From an uncultured Demequina sp. (lineage in GTDB: Bacteria; Actinomycetota; Actinomycetes; Actinomycetales; Demequinaceae): 7,174 bases of DNA. Below, piece after piece: positions 1-6,252 of the stretch. A program made the translations under genes and the position numbers. The notes beneath the pieces are model-generated. The model ran no database searches, was not told the origin of the DNA, and worked only from the letters and a program-made list of their open reading frames with translations. The stretch spans positions 1 to 7,174 of the forward strand of contig CALALQ010000026.1 of NCBI GenBank assembly GCA_937925595.1, read 5' to 3'. Within the stretch, counting starts at the first letter, position 1, and every line of letters begins with the position of its first letter.

Positions 1-54
<54 letters not shown>

Positions 55-59
55 CTCAG

Positions 60-94
60 GAGGGCCTCGGCGAAAGCCGGGGCCCTCAGTCTTT
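60..94 (+). terminator. Rho-independent terminator of tRNA-Pro
   Basis: A 12-bp stem (60-71 with 76-87, one T-G pair, otherwise perfect) is closed by a GAAA tetraloop at 72-75. A weak T-rich tail, AGTCTTT, follows at 88-94. It starts 6 bases after the tRNA. The right arm overlaps the stop codon (86-88) of the convergent amine oxidase gene. On the minus strand no T-run follows the hairpin, so it should terminate mainly the tRNA transcript, although the stem would also sit at the 3' end of the amine oxidase mRNA. Confidence 0.8.
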
Positions 95-1411
95 CCAGGC
101 TCCTTCGATGGGCACGGCACGTCCCAGGATGCGCTCGGCTGCCCGATGCCCCGAGAACATTGCGGCAGGGACGGTCGCGGGATCGTCTGTCCAGGTGGCC
201 TCTCCTGCGAGGTGAAGCACCCTCCCAATAGGCGTGGCCAGCGCGTCGTGATCGGAGGTGGCGGATCCCACGGTCATGTAGGCGTACGAGCCTCGCGCAT
301 AAGCGTCCTCTTGCCAGCGGGTGACGGTGACATGCACGGGCTCGGGGATGTCAGCGCCATACAGTCGCCGCAGCTGCACCATGACCGACTCTGCGATGTC
401 CTCGTCGTTCCACTCTCGCGTGGCGATTGCCGCGGGTCCTGCGGCGAAGGTGAGCAGGGTGGGCTCGCCATGCAGCGCGGTGAGGTCGTACCAGGAGTGC
501 CACCACCGTCCCTCGTCGCCTTGCTGGCGGAACGCATAGATGCCGTCCTCCCAGAACTTCTGGGGGAAGCGCAGGAAGACCTTCTCGAAGGCGTTCATCT
601 CGAGCCTGTCCAGGGCGCCAGCCACCGGCTGGGGGAGCGGGGGATCGAAGATCAAGGCCTCGGACTTGAGTACGCCAACCGGCACGGTGACTGTCGCGTG
701 AGCCGCGGCGAACTCCTCGCCGCGTGCATGCACCACCACGCCGCCCTCGCGCCAGCGCACGAGCGTCACTGCGTGGTCGAGGCGGACATCGAGCCCCTCG
801 GCAAGCCGTTCGGGCAGTCGGCCGTAACCGTCGGGGAACACCACCTCGTCGCCGTCGATCGAGTCGTCGTCGAGCCCGTGCGCGGCGAGATCTTCAATCC
901 AGACGCCGTACTGCTCCTCTGACCGATGCTCGAGGTACTCCCGCACGCGCTGCCGGCGATCGGCATCCCAGCCCATCGACGCGAGTGCAGCCTCCGTGAC
1001 GTCCCGGTACGACGCTCGCGGCTGCGAATGCGCGATGACCTCGACAAGCACGCTGTCCACCGCGTGAACGTCACTCGCGAACTGAGCCGCCGCAGCGTCG
1101 GACAGACGCTCGCCGGAAGGGGAGAAGTAGGTGATAGGACGGCTGTCCACCTGATAGCCGCCCACCGTGAACTCGACGGTGCGCATGCCAAAGGCCGCTG
1201 CGGCCGCGGCAACGGGGCTGCCGTTAACGCCGTGGATCCATGACGCGCCAAGGTCGGTGATGCGACCGTCAGTGCGATCCGTCACCACCCGGCCGCCTAC
1301 TCGCGTGCGCGCTTCAAGCACCACGACGCGCTGGCCCTCGCGGGCGAGCAGCCTCCCGGCCGTGAGGCCAGCGACACCCGCGCCCACGATGACGACGTCG
1401 AAGCTGTCCAT
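86..1411 (-). CDS. FAD-dependent amine oxidase (polyamine oxidase/LSD1-like superfamily)
   Basis: The 441-residue protein oxidises an amine with FAD and O2; the exact substrate is unknown. The N-terminus has the Rossmann motif GAGVAG (10-15), ribose-binding E33, the LEARTRVGGR signature (32-41) and DLGASWIHG (53-61), typical of polyamine oxidases. The mid region has VPVGVLK (243-249) and EKVFLRF (276-282), whose K277 aligns with the lysine that contacts the flavin in this superfamily. The C-terminus has GSYAY (374-378), then LAGEATW (401-407) and an ATVPAAMFSGHRAAERI segment completing FAD binding. No signal peptide or membrane anchor is seen, so it should be cytosolic. The ATG is preceded 8 bases upstream by GAAGGGG, inside the end of the upstream gene, and only 2 bp separate the two genes, so they are co-transcribed and probably translationally coupled. 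It is not of the PuuB (DAO) type. Amino-acid or tryptophan-type monooxygenase relatives are the alternative. Confidence 0.9.
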   Translation of the reverse strand: MDSFDVVIVGAGVAGLTAGRLLAREGQRVVVLEARTRVGGRVVTDRTDGRITDLGASWIHGVNGSPVAAAAAAFGMRTVEFTVGGYQVDSRPITYFSPSGERLSDAAAAQFASDVHAVDSVLVEVIAHSQPRASYRDVTEAALASMGWDADRRQRVREYLEHRSEEQYGVWIEDLAAHGLDDDSIDGDEVVFPDGYGRLPERLAEGLDVRLDHAVTLVRWREGGVVVHARGEEFAAAHATVTVPVGVLKSEALIFDPPLPQPVAGALDRLEMNAFEKVFLRFPQKFWEDGIYAFRQQGDEGRWWHSWYDLTALHGEPTLLTFAAGPAAIATREWNDEDIAESVMVQLRRLYGADIPEPVHVTVTRWQEDAYARGSYAYMTVGSATSDHDALATPIGRVLHLAGEATWTDDPATVPAAMFSGHRAAERILGRAVPIEGAWKD

Positions 1412-1413
1412 GG

Positions 1414-2139
1414 TTAGCGCCCCTTCGCGGCCTTGTAGTCGCGAGCGGCGGCGACAAACGCCTCGAACAGCTCAGGTCGAGAATCCTGTTCGGGGTGCCA
1501 CTGAACCCCCACGCAGAAGGCGGCGCCCGGGTCCTCAAGCGCCTCGATGACCTCATACTTGCTGCGCGCGGCCACCACGAGACCCTCGCCAACATCACCG
1601 ACGGCCTGGTGGTGATACACGGGCACCTCTGACCGCTGTGGGTGCAGCTTCGCGACCTTGGTTCCTGGAACAGTCGTCACTTCCATGGACGCGAACTGAT
1701 CCTCGTCGCCCGAATGGAGGTTGTTGCCGATGACATCGGGAAGATGCTGGATCAGGGTGCCGCCGCGCGACACGTTGAGCACTTGCGTGCCTCTGCAGAT
1801 GCCGAAGTACGGCAGATCGCGTTCGGCAGCGCCGCGGGCAAGCGCGAGCTCCCAGGCATCGCGATCGGGCCGGGGCTCATCGAGCTCGGGGTGCCGCTCC
1901 TGCCCGTAGTGCGACGGGTCCAGGTCTGCACCACCCCCAACGACAAGACCATCGAGGCTGTCGAGAACTGCCGCGACAGCGTCGGGCCCTGCGGGCTGAG
2001 GCGGAAGCATCACCACCGTTGCGCCAGCGTCGAGGAAGCCCTGCACGTTGTTCCAGGGCATGAAGACCGAGTCGGTGTCCCACACTCCCGACTTGGCTTG
2101 CTCGCGGTAACACGAAATGCCGATGACAGGTGTGCTCAT
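1414..2139 (-). CDS. PuuD-like gamma-glutamyl-amine hydrolase (class I glutamine amidotransferase/peptidase C26 family)
   Basis: The 241-residue cytosolic enzyme belongs to the family that cleaves gamma-glutamyl amide bonds, for example gamma-glutamyl-GABA to glutamate and GABA in the Puu putrescine pathway. The start MSTPVIGISCY is the usual family opening. VVGGGADLDPSHYG (66-79) forms the oxyanion region. The nucleophile is C115 in GICRGTQVLNV, and the catalytic His and Glu are H215 and E217 in VQWHPE. HHQAV (176-180) is also family-typical. It is the first gene of a two-gene unit with the amine oxidase. No Shine-Dalgarno precedes the ATG. A TAGTCT hexamer lies exactly 7-12 bases upstream, suggesting a leaderless mRNA. 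The puuD name is not assigned because no other puu gene is visible here and related folate or peptide gamma-glutamyl hydrolases share these motifs. Confidence 0.88.
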   Translation of the reverse strand: MSTPVIGISCYREQAKSGVWDTDSVFMPWNNVQGFLDAGATVVMLPPQPAGPDAVAAVLDSLDGLVVGGGADLDPSHYGQERHPELDEPRPDRDAWELALARGAAERDLPYFGICRGTQVLNVSRGGTLIQHLPDVIGNNLHSGDEDQFASMEVTTVPGTKVAKLHPQRSEVPVYHHQAVGDVGEGLVVAARSKYEVIEALEDPGAAFCVGVQWHPEQDSRPELFEAFVAAARDYKAAKGR

Positions 2140-2145
2140 AGGGGC

Positions 2146-2151
2146 AGACTA
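2146..2151 (-). promoter_or_regulatory. Candidate -10 box for the PuuD-like/amine oxidase operon (leaderless)
   Basis: On the minus strand TAGTCT (TAnnnT pattern) occupies -12 to -7 relative to the A of the ATG at 2139. That places the transcription start at or next to the start codon. A possible -35, CTGACC, lies 20 bases further upstream, a longer spacer than ideal. Assignment rests on position and pattern only. Confidence 0.4.
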
Positions 2152-2164
2152 ACGGCCGTAGTCT
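2146..2164. repeat. Inverted repeat AGACTA-N7-TAGTCT between divergent genes
   Basis: Perfect 6-bp arms (2146-2151 and 2159-2164) are separated by 7 bases. The inner part contains an 8-bp palindrome, ACGGCCGT (2152-2159). It lies in the 59-bp gap between the PuuD-like gene and tdk. Each arm read outward is TAGTCT, so the repeat may be two face-away -10 boxes, an operator, or both. The plus-strand copy (2159-2164) would start a tdk transcript near 2171 with a leader of about 28 bases; no good -35 is seen for it. Confidence 0.45.
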
Positions 2165-2184
2165 TGGCACTGGTCAGGCACAGT

Positions 2185-2193
2185 GAGAGAGGG
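2185..2193 (+). promoter_or_regulatory. Ribosome binding site of tdk
   Basis: GAGAGAGGG ends 5 bases before the ATG at 2199 and fixes that start. The divergent gene, by contrast, has no such site. Confidence 0.7.
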
Positions 2194-2198
2194 CGCAG

Positions 2199-2795
2199 AT
2201 GGCCAAGCTGTACTTCCGCTACGGAGCGATGAACTCCTCAAAGTCGGCGCTGCTGTTGACGGCGGCGCACAACTACGAGGAGCGCGATCAGCGCCCGGTC
2301 ATAGTCAAGCCCGGTGTCGATACCAAGGCGGGAACGGCCGTGCAGTCTCGCATCGGCATCGAGCGCAAGGTGGACGTGCTGCTGGGCGCTGACGAGTCGC
2401 TCGTGGAGCGCCTCAAAGAGCTGTGCCCGCTCGAGGACATCGATGCAGTCTTCATCGATGAGGCGCAGTTCCTCACTCCGGCTCAGGCTGACGAGGCATT
2501 CACGCTGGCCGTCACCACCAGCATTCCCGTGCTGTGCTACGGCCTGCGCGGAGACTTCATGACGCGCTCCTTCCCCGGATCGCGCCGGCTCATGGAGATC
2601 GCCCACTCGATCGAGGAGCTCAAGACCATCTGCCGCTGTGGTTCCAAGGCGATCTTCAACGCGCGCATCGTCGACGGCGAGTTCGTGAGCCATGGCGCTC
2701 AGGTGGCCATCGATGGCCAGCAGGCCAGCTACGAATCGCTGTGCGGTCGCTGCTATCTCGAGAAGGTGGGTCCCATCAGCGTCGGCGAGTCCTAG
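2199..2795 (+). CDS. tdk: Thymidine kinase, type II
   Basis: The 198-residue cytosolic enzyme phosphorylates thymidine to dTMP with ATP (pyrimidine salvage). The P-loop is GAMNSSKS (9-16), with Ser14 where most P-loops have Gly. Catalytic Glu is E88 in IDEAQF (86-91). YGLRGDF (114-120) precedes the flexible lasso. The zinc site is C145-x-C147 with C182-x-x-C185. The LKTICRCGSKA stretch resembles the C-x-C spacing of the E. coli enzyme rather than C-x-x-C. Length matches the family. The ATG at 2199 is preceded by GAGAGAGGG (2185-2193), a good Shine-Dalgarno about 5 bases away. It stands alone between a divergent operon and a permease gene 143 bp downstream. Confidence 0.95.
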   Translation: MAKLYFRYGAMNSSKSALLLTAAHNYEERDQRPVIVKPGVDTKAGTAVQSRIGIERKVDVLLGADESLVERLKELCPLEDIDAVFIDEAQFLTPAQADEAFTLAVTTSIPVLCYGLRGDFMTRSFPGSRRLMEIAHSIEELKTICRCGSKAIFNARIVDGEFVSHGAQVAIDGQQASYESLCGRCYLEKVGPISVGES

Positions 2796-2837
2796 CGCCA
2801 GGCCGGTCGGTCCCTCCCACCCCGCCTCCACGTTCCA

Positions 2838-2887
2838 ATGGTGGATGCTGCCCGGTTGCGGACCCCAGAGTCGGCAGAATCCACCAT
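2838..2887. repeat. Imperfect inverted repeat, 15-bp arms, 20-base loop
   Basis: The left arm 2838-2852 (core TGGTGGAT-G-CTGCC) pairs with the right arm 2873-2887 (core GGCAG-A-ATCCACCA), with one mismatch at G2847/A2878. The 20-base loop can form a small inner GGT/ACC stem (2854-2856 with 2862-2864). It lies 42 bp after the tdk stop and 51 bp before the permease start. No T-run follows on either strand, so it is not a classical intrinsic terminator. It could be a U-less terminator for tdk, a leader element or operator of the permease, or a small palindromic mobile remnant. The rest of the 2796-2938 gap shows nothing recognisable. Confidence 0.8.
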
Positions 2888-2938
2888 CTGGGTCGTGGGG
2901 CTTAGGTTCGAGGTTGTTGCTGCTGGCATGCTGGCACT

Positions 2939-4750
2939 GTGACGCTCGACCTCGTTCTTGTGGGGCTGCTGCTGGCGGCCGCCGTCGTCATGTTCGGCCT
3001 GGGAAAGCCGCGCATGGACATGGTGGGCCTGCTCGTCATCATCGCGCTGCCGCTGCTGGGAATACTCGACGTCAGCGAGACGCTCTCCGGCTTCTCCGAC
3101 CCCAACGTCATCCTCATCGCCGCGCTGTTCGTGGTGGGTGAGGGCCTCTCGCGCGCAGGCATCACGTATCGCATCGGCGACTTCCTGTCCGAGCGCGCCG
3201 GGACGAGCGTCAATCGCCTCATCATTCTGCTGATGCTTTCGGTCGCCGGCCTGGGCGCGATCATGAGCTCCACTGGCGTGGTGGCGATCTTCATCCCGGT
3301 GGTGCTGTCGCTCGCGGCACGGACGGGCATCTCGCCGCGCCAGCTCATGATGCCACTGAGCTTCGCCGCGCTCATCAGCGGCATGCTCACGCTCATTGCG
3401 ACACCGCCCAACCTCATCGTGGACGCCGAGCTGCGTCGCAGCACCCAGGATGGCTTCGGCTTCTTCACCATGACTCCTTTCGGACTTGTGGTGCTCGCGC
3501 TCGGCATTGCCTACATGCTCTTCGCTCGCCGTTTCCTTGGCGGTTCCACGCCCGACGCTGCGCCGGGGGAGCGCAGAACGTTCGCCACGCTCGTGGAGAG
3601 CTTCGGGATCGAGGCGCGCACCTTCAGCTATAAGGTCACCGCGCACTCGCCGCTGCTTCGCGAGGCGCTTGCCGAGATCGACATCAAGCCAGCCGTGGGT
3701 TCGGTGTTGGCAATTCTGCGCGAGCGCCCCCTGCGGCCGGACGTGCTCCACACGGATCCCTCGAAGCGCGTCAAAGTGGGGGACGAGCTTGTCATCAACG
3801 CAGAACTCACTCGAGACCAGGCCGGTTCGCTGGGACTTGTCCCTGGCCGCAAGCTGCACAACTTCTACGAGCAGTACTCGCGCACGGTGGGCATCGCCGA
3901 GTTCATCGTCGCGCCAGAGGCCCGTGTTCAGGGCCACTCCGTGCGGGATCTGCGGTTCAGGGAGCGCTACGACCTCACCGTGCTCGGTGTGCGTCACGGC
4001 GGTGAGGCGCGACACGGTGCGTATTCGGATCACCAGCTGACGGTGGGGGACACGCTGCTCGTGGCGGGCGGTTGGCCCCAGATCAAGTCGCTCCAGCTGC
4101 GCCCCCGGGATTTCGTGGCGCTTGACCTGCCGGTCGAACATCGGGAGATGTCCCCGGCCTCTGCCCGCGCTCCGTGGGCGATCGGTGCGGTCGCGCTGAT
4201 GATGGTGCTGATGATCACGGGGATCGTGCACAACGTGTTGGCAGCGCTCATCGCGGTGGTGATCATGGGCGCGGCCAAGGTGATCGACCTCAACAGCGCC
4301 TACCGCTCCATTCACTGGCCAACCCTCATCCTGATCGCCGGCATGCTGCCCTTCGCGGCGGCACTTGAGGAGACGGGAGGGGTGAAGTTCGTCGTGGACG
4401 GGCTGCTCGGCCTGTTCGGTGACGCGACGCCCCGGGTGCTGCTCGCCGTGCTGTTCGTCGCGACAGCGGTGATCGGCCTGTTCGTGTCCAATACCGCCAC
4501 CGCCGTGCTCATGGCGCCTGTCGCGGTCACCACGGCGCATCAGCTGGGTGTCTCGCCGCTGCCGTTCGCGATCATCGTGGCCCTCGCCGCGTCGTCCGCG
4601 TTCATGACGCCCGTCTCGTCGCCGGTCAACACCCTCGTGGTCGATCCCGGTCGCTACCGGTTCGGTGACTTCGTGCGCATCGGCGTGCCATTCACCGTGC
4701 TCGTGCTGATCACCTCGGTGCTGCTCGTGCCGGTGATCGTGCCGTTCTAG
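2939..4750 (+). CDS. SLC13/DASS-family permease with two TrkA-C (RCK_C) domains
   Basis: The 603-residue inner-membrane transporter is of the divalent anion:sodium symporter type; the substrate (dicarboxylate, sulfate or other anion) is not readable. Hydrophobic segments lie at about 5-20, 27-44, 55-70, 92-128, 136-160 and 178-198. A soluble central region (about 205-395) follows and holds two RCK_C-like repeats, with GDELVINA (281-288) and GDTLLVAGG (370-378) as equivalent strands. The second membrane half runs from about 410 to 603. Paired family motifs are SSTGVVAIFIP (110-120) with ATPPN (154-158), and SNTATAVLMAP (517-527) with TPVSSPVN (557-564). Architecture and length resemble E. coli YfbS. 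The GTG at 2939 is the only plausible start, since an in-frame TAG lies at 2903-2905. No Shine-Dalgarno is seen; CATGCT at 2927-2932 would suit a leaderless start only weakly. The 3' end overlaps the convergent topoisomerase gene by 4 bp. Confidence 0.88.
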   Translation: MTLDLVLVGLLLAAAVVMFGLGKPRMDMVGLLVIIALPLLGILDVSETLSGFSDPNVILIAALFVVGEGLSRAGITYRIGDFLSERAGTSVNRLIILLMLSVAGLGAIMSSTGVVAIFIPVVLSLAARTGISPRQLMMPLSFAALISGMLTLIATPPNLIVDAELRRSTQDGFGFFTMTPFGLVVLALGIAYMLFARRFLGGSTPDAAPGERRTFATLVESFGIEARTFSYKVTAHSPLLREALAEIDIKPAVGSVLAILRERPLRPDVLHTDPSKRVKVGDELVINAELTRDQAGSLGLVPGRKLHNFYEQYSRTVGIAEFIVAPEARVQGHSVRDLRFRERYDLTVLGVRHGGEARHGAYSDHQLTVGDTLLVAGGWPQIKSLQLRPRDFVALDLPVEHREMSPASARAPWAIGAVALMMVLMITGIVHNVLAALIAVVIMGAAKVIDLNSAYRSIHWPTLILIAGMLPFAAALEETGGVKFVVDGLLGLFGDATPRVLLAVLFVATAVIGLFVSNTATAVLMAPVAVTTAHQLGVSPLPFAIIVALAASSAFMTPVSSPVNTLVVDPGRYRFGDFVRIGVPFTVLVLITSVLLVPVIVPF

Positions 4751-5718
4751 CCCAAGAGCGCAATCAACTCGGTCTCGATAGCGCGCCGTCCACTCGGATC
4801 GATCGTGCGCCCCGCGAGGTAGTGCTCGATCACTCGCGGGTCCACATAACTCGCCCTCGCCACTGCCGGGGTGTTGCCGAGCGCCTCAGCGGTCTCACGC
4901 ATCGCCTTGGCAATGGCCCGACGCTGCGCGGCCTCTCCCTCAACCACGCCAGTTCTCGCAAGGCTCAGCGCGGCGGCGCCCGTGCCGGCGAGCGTGCGCA
5001 GATCCTTCGCGGTGAACTCGCCGCCCGTGCATTCGCGGACGTAGGCGTTGATGACATCGGGGGACAGGGCTCGCCATGTCCCGGACTCGTCCTGCCATGA
5101 GAACAGGCGTGCGCGAGGTCCGCGGCGCTTGAGGCCGCTCACGAGGGGCGCCAGCTGCTCGTCCTCCACCGAGATGTCCCATGCCTTGCCGCTCTTGCCC
5201 GGGAACTTGAGCTCGATCACTCCGTCGAGGCGGACCTTCGCATGCGAGCCGCGCAGGGTGGTGATGCCGTAGCTGCCGTACTGGTCGGTGTAGCTGTCGG
5301 CACCAGGGCGGATGCTCGCCACGTCAAGCAGGCGGAACGCGCCGGCGCGCACCCGCTCGAGCGAGTAGCCCTCGGTGCCCAAGTCGCGAGTGACGCGTCC
5401 CCGGGCGGACGGGAGGCACTGCGCCAGCTCGAGCATGCGAGCGAACTTGAGGTCGTCGCTCTTGTCTCGCCACGCAGGGTGGTAGATGTACTGGCGACGG
5501 CCAGCCGCGTCGACCCCCGTCGCCTGGATATGACCGTTGTCGTAGGGGCAGATCCACACGTCCTCCCAGGCAGGAGGAATCGCCAGCGCCTCGATGCGGT
5601 CGCGGAGAGCTCCGGCGGGAACCTTGGCACCGCTGGGATCACGGTAGGAGAAGCCGGTGCCCGAGCGTCGGCGGGTGATCCCCGGTGCGTGGCGATCAGC
5701 CCGCCTCAGGCGCGGCAT
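4747..5718 (-). CDS. DNA topoisomerase IB (poxvirus-type bacterial)
   Basis: The 323-residue enzyme relaxes supercoils by nicking one strand through a 3'-phosphotyrosine; length matches the small poxvirus-like bacterial enzymes. The N-terminal domain is typical: PGITRRRSGTGFSYRD (12-27), LAIPPAWEDVWICP (45-58), HIQATG (63-68) and YIYHPAWR (77-84). The catalytic set is complete: R137 (SIRPG), K175 (PGKSGK), R241 (KDLRTLAGT), N282 (LGNTP) and nucleophile Y291 (SYVDPRVIEHY). TLRGSHAKV (154-162) and FTAKDL (235-240) fit the family. AAGGG (5724-5728) lies 5 bases before the ATG and overlaps the TAA of the upstream peroxidase, so translation is probably coupled. It is last in a three-gene minus-strand unit. 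Its TAG shares CTAG with the permease stop. Confidence 0.95.
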   Translation of the reverse strand: MPRLRRADRHAPGITRRRSGTGFSYRDPSGAKVPAGALRDRIEALAIPPAWEDVWICPYDNGHIQATGVDAAGRRQYIYHPAWRDKSDDLKFARMLELAQCLPSARGRVTRDLGTEGYSLERVRAGAFRLLDVASIRPGADSYTDQYGSYGITTLRGSHAKVRLDGVIELKFPGKSGKAWDISVEDEQLAPLVSGLKRRGPRARLFSWQDESGTWRALSPDVINAYVRECTGGEFTAKDLRTLAGTGAAALSLARTGVVEGEAAQRRAIAKAMRETAEALGNTPAVARASYVDPRVIEHYLAGRTIDPSGRRAIETELIALLG

Positions 5719-5726
5719 GGTGACCC

Positions 5727-6215
5727 TTAGGCGCCCTGGCTCAGTGCAGCCTCAATGTCGGCTGCGATGTCTGCGGGTTCGTGATTGGGCGCGTAACGGC
5801 CGATGACGCGGCCGTCGCGGGCAATGAGGAATTTGGTGAAGTTCCACTTGATGGCACTGCCAAGCGGGTCGCGCCTGCTCGCCTTGAGCCAGCGGTAGAG
5901 CGGGTGCTGTCCGCGGCCATTCACCTTGATCTTGGCGAACATTGGGAACGTCACTCCGTAGTTGGCCTGGCAGAAGTCACCGATGTCGCTGGCCGTGTCA
6001 AACTCCTGATCCGCGAACTGCCCGCACGGGAAGCCCAGCACCACAAAACCCTTGTCCCCATAGGTGTCGTAGAGCCTCTGGAGTCCTTCAAACTGCGGCG
6101 TGAAGCCGCACTTGCTCGCGGTGTTCACGACGAGAACCACTTTGCCGAGGTAGGTGCCGAGGTCCGTGCTCTTGCCTGCGAGGGTTTCAGCGCTGAAATC
6201 TGAGAGGGTCGTCAT
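5727..6215 (-). CDS. Glutathione peroxidase-family peroxidase, probably thioredoxin-dependent
   Basis: The 162-residue thioredoxin-fold enzyme reduces H2O2 and organic hydroperoxides. The tetrad is visible: peroxidatic C36 in NTASKCGFTPQ, Q70 (ADQE), and W124 and N125 in IKWNFTKFL. Two more cysteines, C64 (GFPCGQF) and C82 (FCQANYGV), fit the three-Cys pattern of non-animal enzymes. In those a Cys at the C82 position resolves the disulfide and thioredoxin is the usual reductant; this is inferred. The family motif GFPCNQF has Gly65 instead of Asn. There is no signal peptide. The ATG gives the usual MTxLxDFSA opening. The best Shine-Dalgarno, AAGGGAG (6229-6235), is 13 bases upstream, a long spacing. 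It lies 37 bp after the flavin reductase gene and 8 bp before the topoisomerase. Confidence 0.93.
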   Translation of the reverse strand: MTTLSDFSAETLAGKSTDLGTYLGKVVLVVNTASKCGFTPQFEGLQRLYDTYGDKGFVVLGFPCGQFADQEFDTASDIGDFCQANYGVTFPMFAKIKVNGRGQHPLYRWLKASRRDPLGSAIKWNFTKFLIARDGRVIGRYAPNHEPADIAADIEAALSQGA

Positions 6216-6252
6216 GGCTCGTGCAACGCTCCCTTCGCGTCAGTGCTTCCCG

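Noticed and set aside
60..94. Bidirectional terminator serving the amine oxidase as well.
   Set aside because: No T-run follows the hairpin on the minus strand, and the stem includes the amine oxidase stop codon, so only the tRNA-side role is supported.
146..922. 258-codon plus-strand frame across the amine oxidase gene.
   Set aside because: It lies antisense to a gene with full FAD-binding motifs. It shows no domain and no ribosome binding site.
2792..4540. 582-codon open frame on the minus strand, His/Arg/Asp-rich, antisense to the permease.
   Set aside because: It is a frame shadow of a GC-rich gene. The plus-strand frame has clear SLC13 motifs and membrane segments, while this product is low-complexity with no recognisable domain.
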